Assembly (NCBI GenBank): GCA_021018815.1
Contig: JAITYX010000021.1
Coordinates: forward strand, 7,593,001 to 7,657,000
Direction of reading: 5' to 3'
Source of the DNA: Talinum fruticosum
Lineage: Eukaryota > Streptophyta > Magnoliopsida > Caryophyllales > Talinaceae
DNA: 64,000 nucleotides
Position numbers and translations under genes: made by a program. Below are positions 58,890-64,000 of this stretch, one piece after another (positions within the stretch are counted from its first letter, which is position 1; the number at the start of each line of letters is the position of its first letter). The notes under the pieces are model-generated. The model searched no databases. It saw only the letters and a list, made by a program, of their open reading frames with translations, and had not been told where the DNA came from.

Positions 58890-59552
58890 TTGTTGGAAAT
58901 GAGCCCAACGGAGCCTGAGCTCCCCCGTGCTCGACACTTGACCCATCCCTTTTTCGCTGAGCTTGAGCTTGAGCTTGGCTCATGGTTTGCTAAGTCTGAA
59001 TTAATCCAGCTACAATCAGTTTGATATTGCTCATGAGCTCGGCTCGGTTAGGCGCCTGGGCTGGACTTGTGGCTCGGCGGTTGGTGACTTTGTTTTTCTA
59101 TTTTAGTTTGCGTTTAAAGGTTACTGTTCTTTATTGTTCTAAGTGGACCAAGTCTAGTGACGAATACTTCCAATAGACTAATGGCTGAAGACATGCACGA
59201 ATATCATAATCCATGCTACATTATATTGCACAATATAATGACAATAATTAATATATAAATGTACAAATTTAATAGAGTATTTGAGATATTATTGTACATA
59301 AAATAATTTACAATTATTTTATGTACAATAATAGAGTATTAGAGATATTTTATGTACAATAATATCTCTAATACTCTATTAAAATTAATTGGGCTCGCCA
59401 AGCTTGGCAAGCCAAGAGTCCATATGACTTGGCTTGTCTCATTTCATTCACCAGCTCAAGCTAGAGCCTACTCGAGCTTTTTACACGCCAAGCTTTATGG
59501 TTTCCCGCTAAGTTTGCTTGCGAGCCGGTTCGGCTCATTTTCAGCCCTGCCA
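58890..59552. mobile_element. hAT-like MITE rich in GAGCTCGGCTCG phrases
   Basis: The right end read on the minus strand is GGCAGGGCTGAAAATGAGCC. The left end has TTGGAAATGAGCCCAACGG. GCTCGGCTCG/CGAGCC phrases recur in both halves and an AT-rich palindrome (TATTTTATGTACAATAAT, 59285-59390) fills the centre. Typical of hAT-derived plant MITEs. No target duplication defined. Confidence 0.55.
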
Positions 59553-59559
59553 ACACGTA

Positions 59560-59727
59560 ATCGGCTCTGTTAAACTATGCGAGTATGGAGTTCAAGATCA
59601 AAAATACGATCCAATTACCGAGGCGGACAAATATGATAGATATGCGTATTTGCCAGAGCAGTCGCATCTCAAAGGTGGTACAGCATACCCATTAGACGCG
59701 CTTGCACAAGCTTTTCAGTTTCCTTGA
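59560..59727 (+). other. Unrecognised open segment upstream of the TMEM87-like gene
   Basis: The frame reads CEYGVQDQKYDPITEADKYD, then YAYLPEQSHLKGGTAYPLDA and a stop. Composition is protein-like, but I know no family. It may be a gene fragment or chance. Confidence 0.2.
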
Positions 59728-59818
59728 AATTCCGAAGGGGAGGAGAGAGAGAATGTGGGGCAGTGACAAAGGCATTGGATTTGGATATGATCTGGGTCAG
59801 AGGGGAAGGAGTAATGTC

Positions 59819-62491
59819 ATGAAGATTATAATCATATTCATAATCATCGGTTTTTGGGTAAAGCGGGTCAAGTAAATGCTTCCATTCACGAATACAAGGA
59901 GGAGCGTTTCATACCTCGTTTCAATTCCTTGTTCTTTCATGGCGGCAGTGAAGGCCTCTTCGCTTCCAGACCCTCTACTCATCAATCCCCTTCTTCTGAT
60001 GACATTCCCCTCAAACTCAATGGAAACTCCTTCATAAGGTACTATTTTTACATATTGCCTTTTTCGGTTTCCCTTTTCATCCGCTTTTTCTGGGCAAATT
60101 TCCCTGATTTTGTGTCTTTTTCGTTTCATGGTATTCAACTCTGAGTGAAATAATAATGGAAGTTATTTCTTACGTAGTTCATGGTAGTAGTTTGTTAAAT
60201 TGGCACTTATTTCATGAGAGGCTTATAGTTATTTATATGTTATGTGTGTACTTTTAGGGGATTCTGATAACCGAACATGAGTATAGACACTTGATACTGT
60301 GTATTGTAGCAAAATATGTTTATAATATCATCAAGATACTCAATAATATGGCTTAATAGAAAAGCCATGGAAAGTATATCGCAAGATGGCGACTATGGCT
60401 CTACTGTACCCGTGTTAAACACTAGCAGCCGTCTCCAAGCGAAGGTGGATCCACTTGACCCTAGCTTTGTAAACCAATTACCAACTTACCAGTGCTTGTG
60501 GAGCAAATATGTTGAGGACAATTATATTATATGTTTGATTTAATCCGCTAGAATATAAAGCCGAATACCTGAGACTTGTTTCTTTTAGCTCGGTTGAAAT
60601 TGTACAATTTGTCAAGTGGAGTAATACTCTATTGCATTTGTATATTGCGTGCTCTAGTTCAAACAGGTTTAGTGAACTTGATCATTTGGATATTATTACT
60701 GATCTCATGAGCACAGAGACTCCTCACATATCCATGCCTGAGACATTTGGACTCTGCGAGTCTGATGTTCCTTGGATGCTCTCGAATGAATGCCAAACAC
60801 ACATGATGTGAAAAAGGGGATTTGTTATTGCTGTTGTGTATGGCATACACATTATGAGCAGTTTAGTATTGTCCCAATTCAAGCATGATCCTCTCCAAGT
60901 CTAAAAACATAGATTAAATATAAACATATAGTTCATTAGAGAGTTTTTTTTTGGCATTAATATGTGTCGTATATACTTTTTTTAAAATCACAAGTCAATG
61001 TGTCTGTATTGTGTCATGTCCATGCCTCATACTAGTGTCGATGCTTCTTAGTGACTGATGTGTGGATTAACTAGTGTTAGTTTACTCATGAATTTAGAAT
61101 AACTCCCTGTTTCCAATAGTGAATGACATAGCCTCATTACTATTAGTATTTTTTTTTTACCCCAACTGGACGCCAGATTTGAGTCAATCACCTTCAGAAG
61201 ATCAAAAGAGTCTGCAAGTAAGCAGAACGCAATGCAGCAGAGAACTGGCTTGGTTGAAGCTATCATAGTCGAGGTCAAGGATAGGGATAAAATAGGGAGC
61301 ACCTCTTTGCATTCCAGCACCATATGTTGCACCCCAGATCTCGCCAAGGAGGGGATATGCAAAGTGGGAGAAGTTATCATCCGCCATGATCCAGATAAGC
61401 CCGACTGGCCTAAAAGGATTCAGACCTTTTTGAAGGGAACGATGAGGAAGCCAAAATGGTGCTTCAAAACATCAACATCAACTCTACTGGGATGTACTAT
61501 CTATATTTTGTCATCTGTGATCCTCAATTGTTGGACACTGTATTGAATGGAAGAACTGTTTGGAGAAACCCGGAAGGCTATCTACCAGGAAAGATGGCAC
61601 CCCTTATGACATTCTTCGGTTTCATGTCGTTTGCTTACTTGGTTCTGGGTCTGGCCTGGTTCATTCAGTTCTTAAAATGCTGGAAGAATGTCATCCAGTT
61701 GCACTACCACATTACTGCTGTCATTGGTCTCGGGATGTCAGAGATGGCTCTCTGGTATTTCGAATATTCCAATTTCAACTCCACTGGAACTAGACCCATG
61801 GGAATCACTATATGGGCTGTGACTTTCAGTGCTATCAAGAAAACTGTTGCTCGGTTGCTTCTGCTCGTGGTTTCCATGGGTTATGGTGTTGTACGGCCCA
61901 CATTAGCAGGAATTACCTCCAAGGTTCTTCTGCTTGGTGTTCTGTTCCTTTTGGCCTCAGAAGCGCTTGAGCTATTTGAACATCTGGGTAATATCAATGA
62001 CTTAATTGGAAGAGTCCAGCTTTTCTTTGTGCTCCCCGTTGCACTACTTGATGCTTGGTTCATCTTCTGGATCTTTTCTTCGTTATCAAAAACTTTGGAG
62101 AAACTTCAGGTACACACCCAACAACCCGAAAAGAAAAAATGGATCACCAAAATTCATACAAGTTGATTTTTACTTCCTTGCACAATAATGACATTCTGTG
62201 TATCTGTCAGATACGAAAAAGCATGATCAAACTCGAGCTATACCGGAAATTTACTAATTCTCTGGCAATAGCAGTCTTGCTATCTGTCATTTGGATCGGT
62301 TATGAGGTAATCTGATATATGATAATTCAGAACATGTTGCTTTTAAATCCTTTATTTTGCTTGGCCCATCATGAATATGACTTTAAATGTCTTACGAACA
62401 TAACATCTTGATTTCATGCAATATCTAATACAAGCTCGTTATATGTCGATTGTTTTAGCTGTATTGCAACGCATCAGACCCACTAAGTGAG
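59819..62491 (+). pseudogene. TMEM87/GOST-type seven-transmembrane protein, 3' end cut off by a repeat
   Basis: Family members sit in the Golgi/endomembrane system, with a luminal N-terminal domain and seven helices. ATG 59819 gives a hydrophobic signal peptide (MKIIIIFIIIGFW). After a 1-nt shift in the T run 59851-59855 it reads NASIHEYKEERF and FFHGGSEGLFAS to a GT donor at 60039. Exon 2 (61177-62109) has LVEAIIVEVKDRDKIG, CCTPDLAKEG, a second 1-nt shift in the T run 61427-61431, then NSTGMYYLYFVICDPQ, GYLPGKMAPLMTFFGFMS and helices with HYHITAVIGLGMSEMALWYF and ARLLLLVVSMGYGVVRPTL. Exon 3 (62211-62306) reads KLELYRKFTNSLA. Exon 4 starts at 62459, LYCNASDPLSE, then stops matching at 62491 where repeat copy C begins. 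The last helices and the tail are absent. The shifts could be sequence errors, but the truncation is real in this sequence. Confidence 0.8.
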
Positions 62492-63300
62492 ATAATGAAT
62501 TTCCAATCCTAACAGCTAGGACTATAATGTTGTATCTCAACAAAGCTGAATAAAGTAAAATAATTTTGCCTACAAACCCAGGGGCTAGGGCCATTACTAA
62601 ACACTGAAATTTACTGCGGTAGCTAGCAAGTAAAATTAGGATTTGTGAGAGGGATCTGAGTCGAGGTGGATCTCTTCGAATCCAACTTATTGTCATCCCT
62701 AATTATTACTAAAGTGACTAATAAAGTAATTATAAAACTTTACTTTGAAGGCCTATTTTTTCATTTGGAAAAGTGGTTATGACTATTATTAATTTTTTTA
62801 TTAATTAATTTGATAACTTATGTATTGATGTGTATTTACCCCATTAATTAAGATTAAGTATATTTTTAACTCAATTATTCTTCATTATACAAATTAGCGC
62901 TGATAAAAATTTGTCCGGCCCGATAGTCTGAATTTGTCCGACTCGAAAAAAATCGGGTCGCATCACAAAATTTTTGTTCGAATTATATTCGTACAATCGG
63001 TCATGTCCGAATTGAAATTCGGGTCGGGTTCGAGTTTGGCAATTCGGGTCCGAGTTGTCTGAATTTTGTGACTTATTCGGGTTCGGACAAATTCGGTCAA
63101 TCGGACAACCGGGTTCGAGACATTCGGTCATTCGGGTTTAGGTATAATTTAGCCCAAAATCTACAAAATTTTCAATAAAATATACGGACATTTGGGTTTG
63201 GACATCGAAAATTCGGGTTCGGGTTCAATCAAATACATAATTTTAGTTCAATTTTCAAAACTTCATATCACAAAATTTTCAATAAAATATACGGACATTT
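62488..63300. repeat. Dispersed repeat copy C with hAT-like element
   Basis: Matches copy B (54294 onward). The hAT-like element starts TAGCGCTGATAAAAAT at 62895, preceded by ATACAAAT (62887-62894), the same octamer that follows the element in copy B. The 3' end is replaced: a 37-base piece ending ACGGACATTTGGGTTT occurs twice (about 63165-63200 and 63268-63305), and segment D follows. Confidence 0.82.
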
Positions 63301-63305
63301 GGGTT

Positions 63306-63513
63306 TGAATTACAATGATTTCGATTTGAGTTTATTCATAACAGGCTAATCCTCAATCTATGATTTTATGTTAGATATGATTTGGATATGATTAATTACG
63401 TTAATTAATATAATTTTTGATTTCGATTGGATTACCGTCTTTGAAATGTTGTATCGAGTACAAATATGAATCATTATTTTGAACTTTAGATCGATTTTGT
63501 CAAGTCTAAAAAT
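63306..63513. repeat. Segment D, copy 2
   Basis: Same as 45052-45257 with few changes. It is directly followed by the Copia LTR. Confidence 0.88.
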
Positions 63514-63899
63514 TGTCCTAGAATCGCTTTTGCACTTGATAGGAAGGACTTTCTCGGGGTACAAATCAATTCACTCGTAAATAAATGGCCATTCAAGGGA
63601 AAATGGCCATTCAAGTTCGGGTTTCCTAGGAAGGATATTATTAGGATAGATTTTCCTATTTTGTGTTTAATTAAGCTTTGACTTCCGTTGTTCACATGCA
63701 TCCCTACTGTAATTAGTTTTGTGATAAGGAAGGACTCTTGTATTCTAGTAGGATTAGGAAATAGCATGATAGTGGGATTCCAACTCTTGCATCCGAGAAT
63801 CCTAAACTCTCTATACATCACCTATTTCTTGTATAAATACAAGGTCAATGGCCTAAGGAAGGGCAATAAAATGTTTTCTCCCAAACTCTAAATTATACA
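63514..63899 (+). mobile_element. Copia 5' LTR (386 bp), element continues past the window
   Basis: Starts TGTCCTAGAATCGC and ends AAATTATACA. TATAAATA is at 63832-63839. It is followed at once by a tRNA-iMet-like primer site and gag, so the LTR call is firm though its partner is outside. Confidence 0.82.
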
Positions 63900-63911
63900 T
63901 AGTATCAGAGC
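63900..63911 (+). promoter_or_regulatory. Primer binding site, initiator tRNA-Met type
   Basis: TAGTATCAGAGC, one base from the common plant TGGTATCAGAGC, right after the LTR end. Confidence 0.8.
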
Positions 63912-63952
63912 TTATGCAAAGAGGAAATTTTTGACATAATTCCCAATCCACC

Positions 63953-64000
63953 ATGGGTGACAACAAAGATAACAAAGTGCCTTCGTACAGTGATCCACAA
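63953..64000 (+). CDS. Copia gag, first 16 codons (cut by window end)
   Basis: ATG in CCACCATGGGTGAC gives MGDNKDNKVPSYSDPQ. It lies 53 bases after the LTR. Probably the same family as the relic at 45262-46650, whose gag begins further in. Confidence 0.7.
   Translation, partial: MGDNKDNKVPSYSDPQ

Noticed and set aside
60316..60543. 75-codon frame with a protein-like middle (DYGSTVPVLNTSSRLQAKVD)
   Set aside because: It lies in the first intron of the TMEM87-like gene, matches no family I know, and the neighbouring exons join without it.

Overview
The window looks like a repeat-rich stretch of a flowering-plant nuclear genome, most likely a eudicot. The evidence is AT-rich sequence, split genes with GT-AG introns, plant families (chalcone-synthase-type polyketide synthase, SRG1-like 2-oxoglutarate dioxygenases, MRS2 magnesium transporter, TMEM87-type membrane protein), and a dense load of CACTA, hAT, Stowaway-like, LINE, Copia and Gypsy-like sequence. 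I cannot name the species. There are no operons, no CRISPR array, and no tRNA or rRNA gene that I could see.

Layout. 0-3.1 kb is one end of a CACTA transposon with a decayed ORF1. 3.1-5.5 kb holds a FAR1/MULE transposase relic, a tandem repeat, a Gypsy-type LTR part and a LINE relic. 6.6-8.4 kb is a decayed 2-oxoglutarate dioxygenase (minus strand). 8.8-13.5 kb is MITEs, tandem repeats and a long-inverted-repeat element carrying a Lys/Glu-rich ORF. 13.8-14.9 kb is a 5'-truncated LINE with clean target duplications. 15-16.5 kb is a second CACTA end. 16.5-23 kb is a mosaic of MRS2 transporter fragments and a broken RING E3 ligase gene. 23.5-31.9 kb holds two arrays of a ~248-bp satellite in opposite orientation. 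Its monomer matches a piece of hAT transposase, and the transposase C-terminus lies between the arrays. The right array is split by a 2.83-kb solo-LTR-like insertion. 33.8-36.6 kb is a second such insertion. 36.6-42.4 kb is AT-rich with MITEs and no gene.

The best genes are in the right third. A type III polyketide synthase (42.5-44.0 kb, minus) has the classical CHS intron but two 1-nt frameshifts and altered cavity residues. A four-exon 2-oxoglutarate dioxygenase (56.9-58.7 kb, plus) has one 1-nt frameshift. A TMEM87/GOST-type seven-helix protein (59.8-62.5 kb, plus) has two 1-nt frameshifts and is cut off by a repeat. Between them lies a nest: Copia relic (45.3-46.65), then a LINE (46.65-53.6), then a full-length Copia (46869-52914) inserted in the LINE with LTRs and an ATAAT duplication. 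The window ends inside another Copia element (LTR 63514-63899, start of gag at 63953).

The host genes are not obviously one pathway. A polyketide synthase and two related dioxygenases within 52 kb could be a specialised-metabolism neighbourhood, but this is only a hypothesis. Several gene frameshifts are single bases next to homopolymers, so some may be sequence errors rather than true decay.
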